Positions 1 through 12,917 of a DNA stretch of 64,000 bases are shown here, piece by piece. The notes beneath the pieces are model-generated. The model saw only the letters and a list, made by a program, of their open reading frames with translations. It searched no databases and was not told the DNA's origin. The position numbers and the translations under genes are program-made. This stretch comes from Pseudoscleropodium purum (taxonomy: Eukaryota; Streptophyta; Bryopsida; Hypnales; Brachytheciaceae), in the NCBI GenBank assembly GCA_963969395.1, contig OZ017797.1:10602001-10666000 (forward strand). The letters are read 5' to 3'. Every line of letters starts with the position of its first letter. Within the stretch, counting starts at the first letter, position 1.

Positions 1-256
1 TACTTATTCACAAAGCAACAGTTCTCCACAACCTTGCTTACTTTCCACTATTGGAGTTAGTAACACTAGTGGGTGTTAGTAGAGATATTAGCAACATGAA
101 CCTAGTTCAAATGTGTACCTAAATTCATTCTTAAGACTCTTGCTAACACCTCATCTAGTACCAAGTGTGAACACACCATGAAAGGGCTAAAAAAGAAACT
201 TCAATTCCAAGAAAATAAAAACTGCAAGGAAGCATTTTCACCGTGGTAGAGCATAC

Positions 257-2980
257 CAGTATCAGGCGGCAGAAACTGGCGAGACTTGATTTTCAACGTT
301 TCGTAAGTAGCCAGGTCAATGCCAGCGTACGGAATGATGCCCAGCAGGGACGGTAACAGGCCTCGAAACAAAGCTCGCGGACCTTCGTTGACGAAAATGT
401 CGCGCGTGAACTTGACTACAGGCGGTGCTCGACCGGGCTCACTGTGGCACTGCAGACGAGTCTTCACCAAGTCTATGGGGTAGATGACCGCCTGGGCAAT
501 TGCACCTGTACGACATTTCCACGTCTACACAATCAGCCTGAGTTGCACTGAAACTGCGTTAAGTATCCAACACGGTTGTTTCTATAAACAAGCCACTAGA
601 TTCGTGGAATTCTTGAATTCAAACTCCCTAATGTAAGGACTTTGGATGAAATAAAAGTGTTTTTTTTTAAATTGAAGATATGGTTGAATTTGTTATGATA
701 TTCTTCTCGATAGATCACTTAATCTTTCTAGCTTTTTTGAGGATTTGGTTTGCAGTAGTTGGAGTCACAATCTATTCGTTGAAAGCTCTAATATCTGTGT
801 TCCTAAGCCGAAACCATATGGGAGGAAATCAAATGATGCACTCATTGGTAGAGACTCAACAATAGCTAGAAACATGCACCATCTAAAATTTTGCACATTT
901 ATTTTGCGTTACGCTACAAAACAATTGCAAAAAAACAAATCTCAATAGATCAAGTATTTTCACAATAAACACAATTCGAAACTCACCTGTATGGTCTATG
1001 GAGCCACTCATGTACTGTATGGTTAATGGAGCCTCTACCTTAGAACCAAGGTAACAGACAGAAAGAAGGGTAACGGATAGACAGATGGACAGTCAGGCAG
1101 CCCACCTGCGGCGCCCCCGGCGACTAATCGCCCCGACGTCCCGATCTCCCCGTTCTTGCCATCCCCGACCACCACCTTCTTCATGATCTCATACGCGTAG
1201 AATTTGATCGCACTCTCCGGCGAGATCTTGAGCACATTCAGTCCATTTCCCCGGAAGAACCCGGCCACCCCATTCTGCTGATAAATGTGCTTCAAACCAT
1301 GCACGATCCCGGTCGCAGTCGTCGCTTCCGTCTGCACGGCCAGCATGACCTTCAGCCTGTCCAAGGGGGCAGTCGCCGTGCGACTCACCGCCCCCGCCAT
1401 GGCGCCCGCCACCAGGTAGCGCAGCCGGTGGCGCTCTCCGATGCCCTCGGGAATGACGGCTTGCTCCCCGATGTCCACTAGGGAGACTTTTTCCCAGTAC
1501 TGATAGATGCTTGGGAGAGTGGCCTCGCGAGGGTAAAGGAGGAGGAAGTCGCGCCACTCGCCGAACGTGATCTTGCCGTTGTGGTCGCTGTCGATGTAGC
1601 GGATGAAGGAGTTCAGCTCCTGGTCGCTAAGTTGCACGCCTGCACACCATTTGAATCCATACGAGACTGCAGCGTGAGACTTCCCATGAAATGAAACAAG
1701 GGGAGCATGCGTGAGAGAGGTTCTGGAAGAGGCAAATGGAATATTCCACGTTCGAATTGGAAATGGAGAAGCGATGGGGGAGAAATGGAGGAGCAATGGG
1801 GGAGAAATGGAGGAGCAATGGAATGAGTCTTCACTATTGGAAGTTTGACGATGAGTCTTCAATTTCAAAACAGGAAGATGAGGTTTCAATGTTGTTGGGT
1901 TTCCATGGATTTCAGAGAAATCTAGGAGACGAAGTGTTCGAAGTTGAGTGCTTCCTACGAGGCTTTCCATGTCCAAATGAGAGTATGAAGAGGAGAGGGC
2001 AAAGTTTCTGGATGCTTTGAAAGCCCGTGCTCTTGCTATTTTCTAATGAGAGGAAGTGAGTCTCTACTGTTAAGGTGGAATTATGACGATGCGTCTCCAA
2101 TCTCAAAACATGAAGGTGAGTTTCTTGATGATAGTAGGTTTCATGGGTTTCATAGGTTTCAACGTAATCTACGAGACAAAATGTTCAACGGTGAAGGCTT
2201 CGGATGCGTGCTTCCTTGAACGTTAGATTGCGAGGATCGATAGGAGGTGGCAAAGCTTCTGAGTATTTTGAAAACCCCATCTTCTCTCAATTATATAATT
2301 AGACAAACGAAACCCCAGCGTTGGCAGCATGCATGAGGAAGAGTCTCCAATCCCACTAGAAAGATCAATTGATCCGCATTCAATGTTGAAATCCATTGCG
2401 CATCCCTGAGGTATGTGTTGTGACAACTTCCAATGTCGGAAACGAAGAATGCGAGTCCCACCACAAGCCAATTTCCCACCAACAATGAGACCCACCACCG
2501 ACATAACTGCCAAACTCCTGTTCCCGAGAATGCATGCTACCTCCAACAAAGCGCAGAGCCTAAAGAATTTCCTAAAGCATCCGCACCTGAATTCTGTAAG
2601 GCCTGTTGAATCTCCTCAGGCTGCAACGCTCCATCCTGCGACACATCAATAGCCTCGAATAATTCGAACAGTTCCACCTCCTTCGCATCCATGTAGCGTC
2701 GAAACTCCGCGTAATCAATCCTCCCGTCGTGATTGGCATCACACGCCTCCACCATCTCCACCGCGTACTTCTTCTGGAACGGAAACGACAGCGACTGGAA
2801 GCCCGATTCGATTTGCGTGCTTTCCAAGTAGCCCACCTTGCTGCTGTCGAAGGAATCGAACAACGCCCGAATTCGGCCCTCCCGCTCCTCCTCGCTCTCC
2901 AATGCGAACACCCCGCCATTGACACCCCCTCGCTTGGGCCCCATCTCTACCCCAGCGATCGTCGCAGCAGCAGCAGCCAT
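257..2980 (-). CDS. Mitochondrial ATP-Mg/Pi carrier, Ca2+-regulated (SCaMC/APC type), 3' end outside window
   Basis: Exchanges adenine nucleotides for phosphate across the inner mitochondrial membrane under Ca2+ control (family knowledge). Exons on the minus strand: 2980-2587, 1639-1106 and 505-257, all with GT-AG borders in phase. The remaining C-terminal exons lie beyond base 1. The N-terminal half carries EF-hands: a degenerate first loop near residue 45, then canonical loops at 81-92 (D-N-D-G-I-E), 112-123 and 148-159. Carrier repeats follow: PLDRLK in the first and PIDLVK in the second match the Px[DE]xx[RK] signature, and [12 protein letters not shown] is typical of the family. About 392 residues are visible of an expected 480 or so. 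I chose the ATG at 2980 because it precedes the conserved EF region. The frame stays open further upstream with no homology and is probably 5' leader. Confidence 0.9.
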
Positions 2981-3416
2981 GGCACAAATCAAACACCCGA
3001 GCTGCCATAGCTCCCTGGATCCCCACCACGAAACCCTGCCATCGCGGGGATGGCGCCGAGGTTGGGAGGTCGCGGTTGGAAAGCGGGCAAGCGCTGGAGA
3101 TTTGTGGAATTGTGCAGATTGTTGTGGAATTGCAGGGGAGGGCGAGGAAGGGGGTGATTGCGACGATTGCGAAGCGGGGCGTGCGAGGGAATCCGAGTCC
3201 GTCCTCGGTGGATGGGCGAGTCTGTCTGCAGGAGCACGAGGTGGAGCTTGCGTTTGACCGGGCGCACGGGAAGTCGGGAAGGCCTGCGCTTGCGGTGGAT
3301 TCGACGCCGCGCGTTCAGCGGAGCGTGGGGAATCGGCTGCGGGTTGGTGGTGATGACCAGACGAGACGGTAGAAGTCAGGGCCGTTACCGTGGTACCGAT
3401 ACTAACCAGCAACTAA

Positions 3417-3702
3417 GGGCATCCTCATCAATCCACCCCGTCAACTGCCCCTCCAGATAAACTTCTAACTTTCCATTGCTTTATAATTAGAAATGGACAT
3501 TTTTTTATCATTGGAAATGCATCCCAAAATATTTCGAATAGGTGTAAGACATGTCAAATATTTAAATTTGAATTTCTTGTATCTATACAAAGTACTTTGA
3601 GGTGTGCTTCCAATGATAAAAGTGTCAAATTTTAATTATAAACTGGTGGAAAGTTATAAGTTTATTTAGAGGAGTAGTTTGTGGAGTGGATTAGGGATGC
3701 TC
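3417..3702. mobile_element. Tourist-like MITE (PIF/Harbinger type), 286 bp
   Basis: The two ends are long imperfect inverted repeats. The left end begins GGGCATCC, and the right end read backwards begins GAGCATCC. Similarity continues inward for about 100 bases, through TAAACTTCTAACTTTCCA on the left against TAAACTTATAACTTTCCA on the right. The element is flanked by the trinucleotide TAA at 3414-3416 and 3703-3705, the target duplication expected of PIF/Harbinger-derived MITEs. It has no coding capacity. It lies just upstream of the carrier gene, inside or beside its promoter. Confidence 0.85.
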
Positions 3703-3705
3703 TAA

Positions 3706-5686
3706 AGTAACTAAAATAAGAGTAGTATTTTTGGTGGGTGCTTTATTGCTCAAAAGCTATACATATTTTCTTTGAAGGAATATTTGACTAGAAATTCTTC
3801 TATCACTCAATTGCTACAAAATCTAGGGACAATAAGGTAGATGCATCCATTCATGACTAGTAACTAATATCCAATTTGTAGGATGTAGCTATTTCCAACC
3901 AAGGTTGGAATACATTTTGAACCAAAGCTAAGAACGTGTTTATTTCTCCTTTTCAAGATTTGAATATATAAGTTCATGACACATGTCTCAAAGGTAGTGA
4001 ACAAAAAAGTAGGAAGTAATGAGTGGGAAAGTAGTTCTTGAATGATTGGAATTGGAAGAGTCTAAACATTGGCTATGGGTCTGGAGTACTTTCAGCCTTT
4101 CAAAATTCATAGTAATTTCAATTCAAGCGATAAAATTACCAAAGTTTTTGCAATTTCCGTCATTTCTATTATTGCACCTCTAAAAATATTTGATTTGCAT
4201 GCACTATTCCAAGTTTTATTCAAAATTGCTTATTTGATGGTTATAGGTCTCTCTACCTTATTGCTTTGTTATGAAAAAATTTACACACTTTTCAATGAAT
4301 ACATGTATTTCATTATGTTTCATCTTTGTCAATGGATGTAAATAACTTTACTACATCACTAGAGATTGCTTTCTACATTGTCTAAAAACAATTAAAATAA
4401 AAACTTTAGGTAGGAGGTCCAAAACAAATTTCTAAAAGAATTCTTTAACATACTTTTTTTCAAAGTATTAGCAATGAATTAATAAGAGGGTAGACACTTT
4501 TTATGTCCTACGAAATTCCAACTTAAAAATGCATAACTAATTCCACATAGGGGGAAAAAAAATAGGAAACGACTTCAATTAGATGCCAATTGCATTTGTC
4601 TTTCAAGGAAAATTTACTAAAGAATATTTGAAATAGTCAACTCCCCCAACTTGTGAATCAATTGGTAATGATTAGCTTATGGACTTTTTACCTTAAACCT
4701 AATTGTGTTCTAATAAAAAAATTTGCATTGTTCCTACTATCTAATTGCCCAATTTTGGGTAGGCCCAACACCATCTTACCATGCTTGAACAATAGTTGAA
4801 AACAAACATGTTGTAGGAGAATGGGAGAGCAAGATAGCTCCAAATCTACATCAACAAAATCAACACTACTCATCTTGTTGGGTGAGTTGCATTTCTTGCA
4901 GAACAATGGTGATGATCTTGAGCAATTAATACATGAGACACTCATTTACCAAAGTCATTCTATTTTTGATTAGTGCTCTGAGTTTGAAATTTTAGTATAT
5001 CCATCATCCTAATTTCCCAATTTCCCAATTTTTCTTTTTTCTTTTTGACACAAATGAAGCAGAATGTCATTGCAAGAAGAGATAAACATACACACCAGCC
5101 ACATGTGGCCTGGCCCCAATTTTTCTTTTAAATTGACACTACTAATTTTGTAGGTGACACTAAATTTGCACCCTCACTACAGTAGTCACTACCGGTATTA
5201 GGGGACACTAACTTCATTGGTTTTTGATGCTGCATGACTGCATCGCCTTGATTACGGTGCCGTGAGCAGCTAACTTAAGTCACAATCCTCTGGGCGTCCT
5301 TGGATAACTTGTGTCAGCTCACTACAAATTAGGTGAACAGATTCACAGTTGTCCTGACTCCTGAGTTGTGAGTGGGCCTCATTAAATTTTCTGGCACAAT
5401 GGTTGCCGGCTTCACCGTCCCATTGGTACTTCTATCAAGATCATGTGATTTAACAAGTGATTTCAAGCTTTTTTTTTTAACAAATGAAAGTGATTTCAAG
5501 CTTTGAATGTAGGTTTTGTAAGCTTGAATTGAATAAGTAACCATCTGCTATGTACTGTTGCAAAAGTGCATAAGTTATGTACAATCACTGGCATGCTCAG
5601 AAGATGCTACTTCATCGAACATGGTAGTTTATTTTAATTTCTTTATGATCTCTGTGAAGTCGTAGAGCACAATTGTAGCCCTAAAT
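3706..5686. other. AT-rich intergenic spacer
   Basis: Lies between the carrier and lipase genes. Only short chance ORFs, poly-T and poly-A runs and no conserved peptide were seen. The last 350 bases before the lipase stop codon are less AT-rich and probably hold its 3' untranslated region. Confidence 0.5.
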
Positions 5687-7736
5687 TTACAAATTGACCA
5701 AATCCTGGCCACTATACGGCTCGCTGAAAGGCGGTCCATTGAAATAAACACTCTTGAAGATGAGGTTGTACATTGTCTCGGTGGGGTGGTAGTAGTCGAA
5801 GAAGATATGTTGTTGTGGATCATCGCAAGGGCGTGAGAAGGGTGTGCAGATGAACTTGCCGTTTAACTTGCCCACTCCGCAGCAGGCAGCGTGCGTGAAG
5901 TTGAAACCTGGAGCACTAACAACGCATTATGTCCCGTCTCTACATTTCGATTAACAGGTATGCATTCAGTCTCTCCATTTTCACTCACAGCATTAATTTT
6001 CAAACGCTTACCGTACTTTGCTGGATTGTTGATGGCTTCCAAGATAGGGTCATACAGATTGCTGTATGCAATGTGGAGATCAGTGAGCTCCGCTCTTAAT
6101 TCAGTTAGCATCTTCTTGAGACCAGTGTTATATTGCTGGCTTACGTCGTTGAGGAACGCGACGCAAGTGCCAGACGTCAAGTTGTACTTGGTGATTTGCG
6201 AAGGGCAGCATCCCAGTGGCGCTAGTCCGGCCACTCCTATTTTACGGGCTCCCAATTGGTACAAAGCCTGATACAAAACAAATGAGGTTAGTTAGTAATC
6301 TCTTGGCAGGAGAATATTGTTATTAACGAGCAGAAGTCATGAATGTGGTGATCTGAGGTGATCTTTACCTTCAATTGATGTGATGCGGTGCTCAGAAGAA
6401 GCTGTATGAAATCCTGGAGTGATATCCCAGGTGGAGAAGTGGGGATGAGGAAGTAGTAACCATTGAGAAAGTCGTTGCTTCCGGAGATTATGTAATATAT
6501 GGACTTGCGGAAGAACTCCTTGCCATCTTTATCGCCCAACAATTTATTTACTTCGGGTTGCGTTTGATCTCGAAAGTGTTCCAGCTGCTTCCACATTGTG
6601 ATGATCTCTCCCTGTCACGAACGACATCATACTCCTTTAAGAAATTAATTACCTCTTTGAGAAGATCGTTCTGGTGCTGGCAGATAGAAGAAGCTCACGC
6701 AATTTGAATCAGCACTAGAGAGTGGGCTTTACGTCTGGCATATCTTTTATGACTCGAAATGGACTGCATGCAGATCTCTTAATTTGTACTTACGAAGAAC
6801 CTGCCGGTGGAATTGAGAATGCCTGACCCAGCAGATGCATAGTTCACTCCCTGGAGTATTCTGTTTCCCTTTGTTGCAGGGTCCATGAACGGTGGCACCA
6901 GTGGCAATTTTAGTTCGGCAGCTGTAATCAGGCAAAGCCTATGTTATGAGCACCAATTGGGATTTCTGCCTAAATATCAACGCCTCAAATGTGAGCATGA
7001 ATGGTGAAGGGAAGGCATGGTATGAAAAAAAAGGGGCATTGGGAGAAATCATTGAAGATGTGCCATTATGTGAACATCACCATTTGGGTGCTCTTTGTAT
7101 TCTTTTGAGCATGTGCTAGACTGTGCTAGATATATGGGTGACCTAGTATCAATTACTGGTGCTCATCTCATTTAAACATTGAAAGTGATTATCACTCCAT
7201 TTGGGGGTTTAAGTTTTCTACTTTCACTTCTACATGCCTTCTCTTCTAATTGCTAAATAACATACATTATTCCTTCATCCAAATTCCACTCGCTAACAGG
7301 TGAATTTGCAGTAAGTGGCGAATTTGTGTCTGCACAACTACCTTAGAACATTCACTTACGGTCTTGAGTAATTTCGATGACGACAATCATAACAGCTCAT
7401 TTTCAGCGTCAACATGGTGGTTGTCACAGAGATCTTACCCAAGAAGTCGAGAGCAGTTCTTCCATTGGTAAACCGTCCGGTGGCCGTGTGAGAGTCGAAT
7501 TGGCGTCCATAAGGTGGATGGTTCGCTTTGGCGAGGGACAGGAGATGATTGTTGTTGCCAGGATCAGCGAGGGAATCTCCGAAGATGAAGAGCGCAGGGA
7601 CTAGTGGCGCAAACTTTGAGGTACTTTTCGATCTATATGAAAATGATACCAATGCTATTGAGATCAGGCCTAGAGTAGAACTAATCAGCAAAATCCTTGT
7701 CTGCGTCGATGGTCTGCTGAATGCTAATTTCTTCAT
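5687..7736 (-). CDS. GDSL esterase/lipase, 381 aa, five exons
   Basis: SGNH-fold hydrolase of the large plant GDSL family; such enzymes act on acyl esters of lipids or cell-wall components, usually in the secretory pathway or apoplast. Exons: 7736-7439, 6921-6794, 6611-6369, 6267-6012 and 5907-5687, summing to 1146 bases, with all junctions GT-AG and in phase. Visible features: a hydrophobic segment at about residues 15-33 (signal peptide or anchor), block I FGDSLADPGNNN with nucleophile Ser55, an Ala/Gly/Ser-rich block II near Gly131, block III GSND at 186-189, and the C-terminal DxxH pair Asp346/His349 in DYYHPTE. Five exons and about 380 residues are usual for the family. The catalytic set looks intact. 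An in-frame ATG-less extension to 7817 exists, but the ATG at 7736 fits the signal segment better. The substrate cannot be predicted. Confidence 0.93.
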
Positions 7737-8400
7737 GACGGGCTCTTGTTCTAGATGTGCTACTAATTCTGAATGTCGACGTGTAGAACTCTCCACTGTC
7801 TCAAGGGATAAAAGCACAAATTCACTGTCGCTTCCTGGACATCTTTAATCCACAGACATGCAAATTGACTACACTTTGATTGGATGCACGCTGCTTGAAA
7901 GTCGAGACTTTGAGTGAATGTATTCGCTTGAATGTCCATTCTCATGAGCCCTTTGCTTGGTGCAGTGATCTGATCTGGAGCCGGACATGCCTTTGAGTGC
8001 ATCACAATCGAATGGTGAAGTTTGTTTGCCACTTTCGCAGAAATCCAGCTCGTTTCTGAAATCAGAAGCCATCTCGAGGACGCCAAAGCTTCTCAGAGCC
8101 CCTTCGGAAACGTGAAACCGGCCACGAAAAAGAAGGTAAAATATGGTTAACTAGCTTGTACTCCAGAAGTCCCTGTCCGTCTTGAAAATGCGGCCCCTCC
8201 ATTGCTGGATGCATGACATGGGGAATTTGCGCAAAGGACGTAGGAAGCTGTGGAGGCGTCACATTGAAGCAAGAACAAGAACAACTCCATCCACTTCAAC
8301 GTTTCCTCGGAATTGTGCTCGTCTGGAGATGACCAAGGTACTTCAAAGACTGTTGGCTCATTGTGAGAATGACATCCATGTTCGCCATGATCCTGTTTAA
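7737..8400. promoter_or_regulatory. Upstream region of the GDSL lipase gene
   Basis: About 660 bases of more balanced base composition than the desert that follows. Short ORFs exist on both strands but none matches a known family or has good splice context. Most likely the promoter and 5' leader of the lipase gene on the minus strand. No specific factor site is claimed. Confidence 0.4.
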
Positions 8401-8424
8401 GTTAGTAGCACCAATTTTCTTGAA

Positions 8425-8545
8425 TCTAAGTCTCTGGATGTGTATCTAAATTCATTCGTAAAACTTTCACTAACGCCACTCTTACAACTCGTAAAACTTT
8501 CACTAACAATGCAAGACTCTTATCACCAAGTGAGAACATATTTTA
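8425..8545. repeat. Dispersed repeat, second copy near 105-180
   Basis: This stretch contains the phrase CGTAAAACTTTCACTAAC twice and ends with ACCAAGTGAGAACA. Bases about 105-180 of the window carry a related passage: GTGTACCTAAATTCATTC, then a CTAACACC segment, then ACCAAGTGTGAACACA. Both copies are short and diverged. The parent element is not recognised. Confidence 0.5.
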
Positions 8546-10142
8546 ATAATTTTATGCAGGATTCAAACAACACCTCAGCACCATTGCTGAATAATGTGAT
8601 GTTGTGAGTTACAATCGGGCTTATTCATTGAAAATCATGAACTGCCATTTGTAGTACTTCGTATATATGTCGAGTTTGGAATTATGAAACAAGCAAGGTG
8701 TGTGGGATTATGGCCATTAAAAACTCTGAGTTCCTATCAAAGCAAGTTGTCGCCCATCTAAGTTACTACACCCTGTTGATTGAACCCTGGCCTTCGTTAT
8801 CTTCTCAACTACAAAAACGGTCACAAGTAGTTGCATTCTTAAGCAAGCCAGGTAAGAAGTTTCTCTATGCACTGTACTGTACAAGTCTGCCTATGTATTC
8901 TATTGGCTCATTGTCTTTACGAACAGACACTTTATTCACACCGGCCTCCTTTGAAGACTTGAGTTTTTATCTATCTTTTATCTACATGTTTGTCCTATGC
9001 CCAAAGTTCTTTCTCATCTATTAGTATTGCTTGATAATTGATCCTTAATTAAATGTTTGTGGGGAACTATGTGTACCATACCATATTTGACTCGTAGAGT
9101 ATGAATTTTGTATATGGCAAGACATACACTATTGAAATGATAATTCAACAATTAGCATCTTTCATTTGGATGGCATTTGATCATTAAACCTTATCATACA
9201 CAAATAGTACAATATCATGGAGGTAGAATAAGTGATCATTTTGGAGTTTCTCATACATGTGGGAGGTACATTAATGATTCTAAATGGGATTGTCAACTAA
9301 AAATTGGATTTGGCTTAGTAAAATTACAAACTTTTGTCACTTATGTATACTTCAATTCATGCACCTTGAATTCTATGTCAAATACACAAAGAATATCATG
9401 TTGTGGTCAAAATTAGTCTTTCTAGACCTTTAAAGGAGGTGAGATAGATATTGTCATCACTTTGGTCATTGCAATTAGTAATGTTTAGTAGACTATCAAA
9501 ATTCCATTTTTGTTAGAATAGGAAATTGAAGAATATTTTAGTTATTTTTAGGTTAATTCAATATTGAAAAGATAAAGATAGATTATAGATAGCTTTCCAT
9601 TGTAGATGATACACGAAGAGACAATTTTTGCCCTATTTCAATAATATTAGGCTCATATGAGTCTTGGTATCACTATGATGATTACCTAAAATTATAATTC
9701 TAAAATGAAGCATTGTTTGGAACCTTGACTACTAAATATTGACTATTTTAATTCTATTCTAATTTTAATTCTTACTTCCAATAGACTCAAGGGCAACGCA
9801 AAACAAATGAAGGACATCCAAGTATGTTAAAAATGCAAATATTTTTTATTCTTCAATCATATGATTAGGTTGATCATTTGATGCTTCATGTTTTTTGTGT
9901 AAGGTTTTGAATTACTTCATGCATAAATGGAAAAAAAAATGCAAACTTCTAAATATCTTAACTTGTAGCTAGATCCTTCTTGAGCTATATTTTATTTTGA
10001 CTAAACAACTGTTAATCTATATTTTCTTTCATATTGAATTTGCAACAAAGAAATGCTTTTAGAATATCCAATAGAATTAGCAATTGGATACATCTACTAT
10101 AAGTCTACATGTATACCAAAGAAAATTAGAGTCACTACAAGG
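8546..10142. other. AT-rich intergenic DNA
   Basis: No gene is supported. ORFs of 108 and 79 codons (8698-9024 and 9177-9416) have AT-rich codon use and no recognisable motif, so they are taken as chance. Confidence 0.5.
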
Positions 10143-10349
10143 GAGAGGGGTGTTTTAAGTGAGTTTTTATATACATTTATATACATAAGATTATAAGCAA
10201 TGACCTTTAAGGAGATTTTTAGTAAAAATTTACTAAAAATATATGTATTTTTAGTCAAATTTTGCTAAAGATCTCTTTAAATGTCATTACTTATAATCTT
10301 ATGTCTAAGACTATACTATAAAACTCATTTTAAGACACCACTTTCTCTC
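10143..10349. mobile_element. Fold-back MITE, about 207 bp
   Basis: The whole segment is an imperfect palindrome. The left end reads GTGTTTTAAGTGAGTTTTTATA; the right end read backwards gives GTGTCTTAAAATGAGTTTTATA. Further in, ATAAGATTATAAGCAATGAC on the left pairs with GTCATTACTTATAATCTTAT on the right, and the centre is a TTAGTAAAAATTTACTAA palindrome. The exact borders and any target duplication are unclear. No coding capacity. Confidence 0.75.
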
Positions 10350-11022
10350 ATTAGATGAAATTTGAAGCCTTTTAACAACCCATTTTGGACTTGTTCACAT
10401 TACTATTCCCTTGCAGCAAAGGGTATAGTCGGTTCTTTCCCAAAAAAAATTTCAAAAGAAAATTTATTCTTAGAATGCAAAAAAAAGTTGAAAAAAAATT
10501 AGAATTTTTTTGGGTAATGATGTGGCATTCTCTTGGCCACATTAGATTGTACTATTGGCTACGTTCATGGCATTTTCAGGGTGTGATAACTCACAGTCTC
10601 TTAGAAGCCTCAAATTTCATCTAATGTGTAGTCATTACATAGGATATTTATTAATATAAGAGATATCAAATGAAATAAAAATTCCTTTCTTGTGGCAAAT
10701 GAATAGTTGAGTCATTGCAAGAAACATTTGTCCTTTTATTTTGTCCTTTTGACCTTTAACAAGTATTTTTTTGCTCATAAGTTTTGTATTTTCTATTAAA
10801 TTTGGAATGAAGGTGCATGTGGTAGTTGTAAATATTGAGTAGTGTTTTTTTTTAATTTTTTAAATATTTTTCAATTTCTCCCAATTCAATGTCTATCTTG
10901 GCTATTTAAAGGGATTTGAATATTATTATCAACCGAAAAAAATAAATTTGAAGGTTCAATTGGGGAGGATTGCTATTATATGAGCGCATGGGCTTAGAAG
11001 ACTACACTTATATTAAAGGTCT
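10350..11022. other. AT-rich intergenic DNA with homopolymer runs
   Basis: Between two MITEs. A 79-codon ORF at 10385-10624 is lysine- and phenylalanine-rich because of the A/T runs and is not considered a gene. Confidence 0.5.
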
Positions 11023-11320
11023 CATTAGAAGATTTCTAGATGGCCGTTTCAGGCTGTTTTGGACTTGTTTCCCGAATCATGTTCTCATTTTTTCCGTTGT
11101 TAGTTTTCTTTTTAAAACAATTTTTTTTTTAAATAAATAAAAACAAAATAAAAAATTAAGAATGGAAAAAAGCAGAAAAAATATTTGAATCTTTTTAAAA
11201 TTTATTTTGGTGACGTAGCAATCGCCATGCCAGGTTAGGTAGTAGTTGCGAGACTATTCCCCCAACATTGGCAACCAGGGGAACTTGTAATCCTTGAAAG
11301 TTGCTGAAAATCTTCTAATG
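11023..11320. mobile_element. MITE family A, copy 1 (298 bp)
   Basis: Bounded by terminal inverted repeats CATTAGAAGATTT and AAAATCTTCTAATG. Inside are a GC-richer left block (GGCCGTTTCAGGCTGTTT), an A/T homopolymer centre and a right block (GTGACGTAGCAATCGCCATG, then ATTCCCCCAACATTGGCAAC). Five other copies lie in this window. No ORF. Target duplication not evident. Confidence 0.8.
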
Positions 11321-12199
11321 CTATACACAAAAGCCTTCTATGATTATAGTCTAACAATGTTATTAAGACTTATATTATAGGTGTTTATAATATAAGCACC
11401 TTCAATGGATGATTACATACTCACATTTTCATGCTTATGCACTAACATTGTTGCCTTCCATATGTGCTCAAAGTGCACTATATTTGCATAGGTGTACAAA
11501 GCACAATTTTTTTCCCCCAAATGCAAATGGTTGAGAAGAAGCATCTTCAAGTTTAAAAAAATAGATTTTTTTTAAGTTTATTTTTTTCAATTTTTTAATT
11601 ATTTTCTAAGATTCAAATTCCAAAATATTTATTTTCTTGCATTTTCCATCACTCTTCTTTTGTGCATAACTTTTAGAAGTAAAATTTTTTAGGTGTTACT
11701 TTTTATACACATACTATTTTGAATGTTTTATAAATCATCTATGTTTTATTTAATTTTTCAAATTTTTATTCCAAAAGCTAAAGTACTACAATACTCAAGT
11801 TGTTTTGAGCTCCAAATGGCAAGTGTTTCTTGCAACTACCCAACTTGATCATGAGGAGAGAAAATATAATTAAATTCTTTATAAATAATAATAGTGCATA
11901 TTATTATATAAAAGAAATGACAAGTCAAATCCTATTCTTGATTTTATTGACCTTATAAATTTTTTTGGAAATTTATTATTTCATTTGTTAAATGTCTAAA
12001 TAAAATGTCTATATATTTTAGTACTTTGTAATCTTTTGGAAATGAAGGCAAATTGTGCTTTATCAAAATTTCTTTCTCATGAAAGTAGAGTTTTTAACCT
12101 GTAAATGACAAGGGCTATATGTGTCAATTTGTCATAATGCATCAATTGTGATGGGTCTTGACACATTAGAATTGTGTTTGGATACAAATGGCTAATTTT

Positions 12200-12530
12200 T
12201 CATTTTTTTAATCTAAGATTTACCTTGGGATAAAAAGTGTCAATGAAGTTTGTTTCATTTGTCAAGCTAGATGGCCACTCAATCTAGTTGGTTGGACAAC
12301 CACTTTGCTAAGCTTGACAGCTAATATGTCAAGATAATTTGTCCTCAAGAACAATCAAACTAGTAGGTCAAATAATTTTGTACATCTAAGTTGCAACTAT
12401 TTTCATCCAAATTGTAGATTGTGGTAATTAAATTATTCCCTATTAGTGAATATTTTATTATATTAGATGCTAGGATTGAATGATGCATGTGGTTACAATA
12501 GATATACCTTAGTGATTACTTTGGGCTTTA
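12200..12530. repeat. Degenerate repeat B, copy 1
   Basis: One of three related passages (also about 13280-13920 and 15120-15480). Shared order of phrases: a 'GGACAAC...AGTT' opening, 'GTCAAA.AA..TT', 'CATCTA.GTTGCAACTA', a GTGATAATTAAATTA-like stretch, then 'GA(A)TATT.TAT.TT'. Similarity is patchy, as in an old transposon fragment. No coding frame survives. Confidence 0.55.
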
Positions 12531-12650
12531 TGAACAATATTACTCAATTCCTAAGAATAATTCCTATTTACATGTTGCAAGAACAAGTTCTTTGATGTAG
12601 ATGTATAATATTGTTTTTAAAGGAGATTCTTTAAGGCCTACACATCTTGT

Positions 12651-12917
12651 CATTAGAAGATTTTCAGCAAACTTGGAGGGCTACGAGTTCCTTGAGTTGC
12701 CAACGTTGGGGGAATAGCCTCGCAGCTGCTACCTAACATGGCATGGCAACTACCACATCACCAAAAATAATTAGAAAAAAAATGAATTTTTTTTCTGTTT
12801 TTTTTCCATTCTAAGTTTAATTTTTATTCTTTAAAAAAAAAATGAAATTGACACCAAGAACAAGGTTGGAGGAACAAGCTTGAAACAGCCCTCCTGACCC
12901 CCTAAAATCTTCTAATG
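12651..12917. mobile_element. MITE family A, copy 2 (267 bp, inverted relative to copy 1)
   Basis: Begins CATTAGAAGATTTTCAGC and ends AAAATCTTCTAATG. The block order is the reverse complement of copy 1 (GCCAACGTTGGGGGAATA precedes GGCATGGCAACTACCACATC). No ORF. Confidence 0.82.

Noticed and set aside
2981..3412. Open frame continuing about 140 codons upstream of the carrier ATG
   Set aside because: Low-complexity Pro/Ser/Arg sequence without carrier homology and without an ATG at its start; read as GC-rich 5' leader.
4069..4341. 90-codon ATG ORF, hydrophobic
   Set aside because: Lies in AT-rich DNA; the Phe/Leu/Ile content follows from base composition, with no splice context or motif.
8698..9024. 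108-codon ORF
   Set aside because: No recognised domain, no neighbouring exons, AT-rich codon use.
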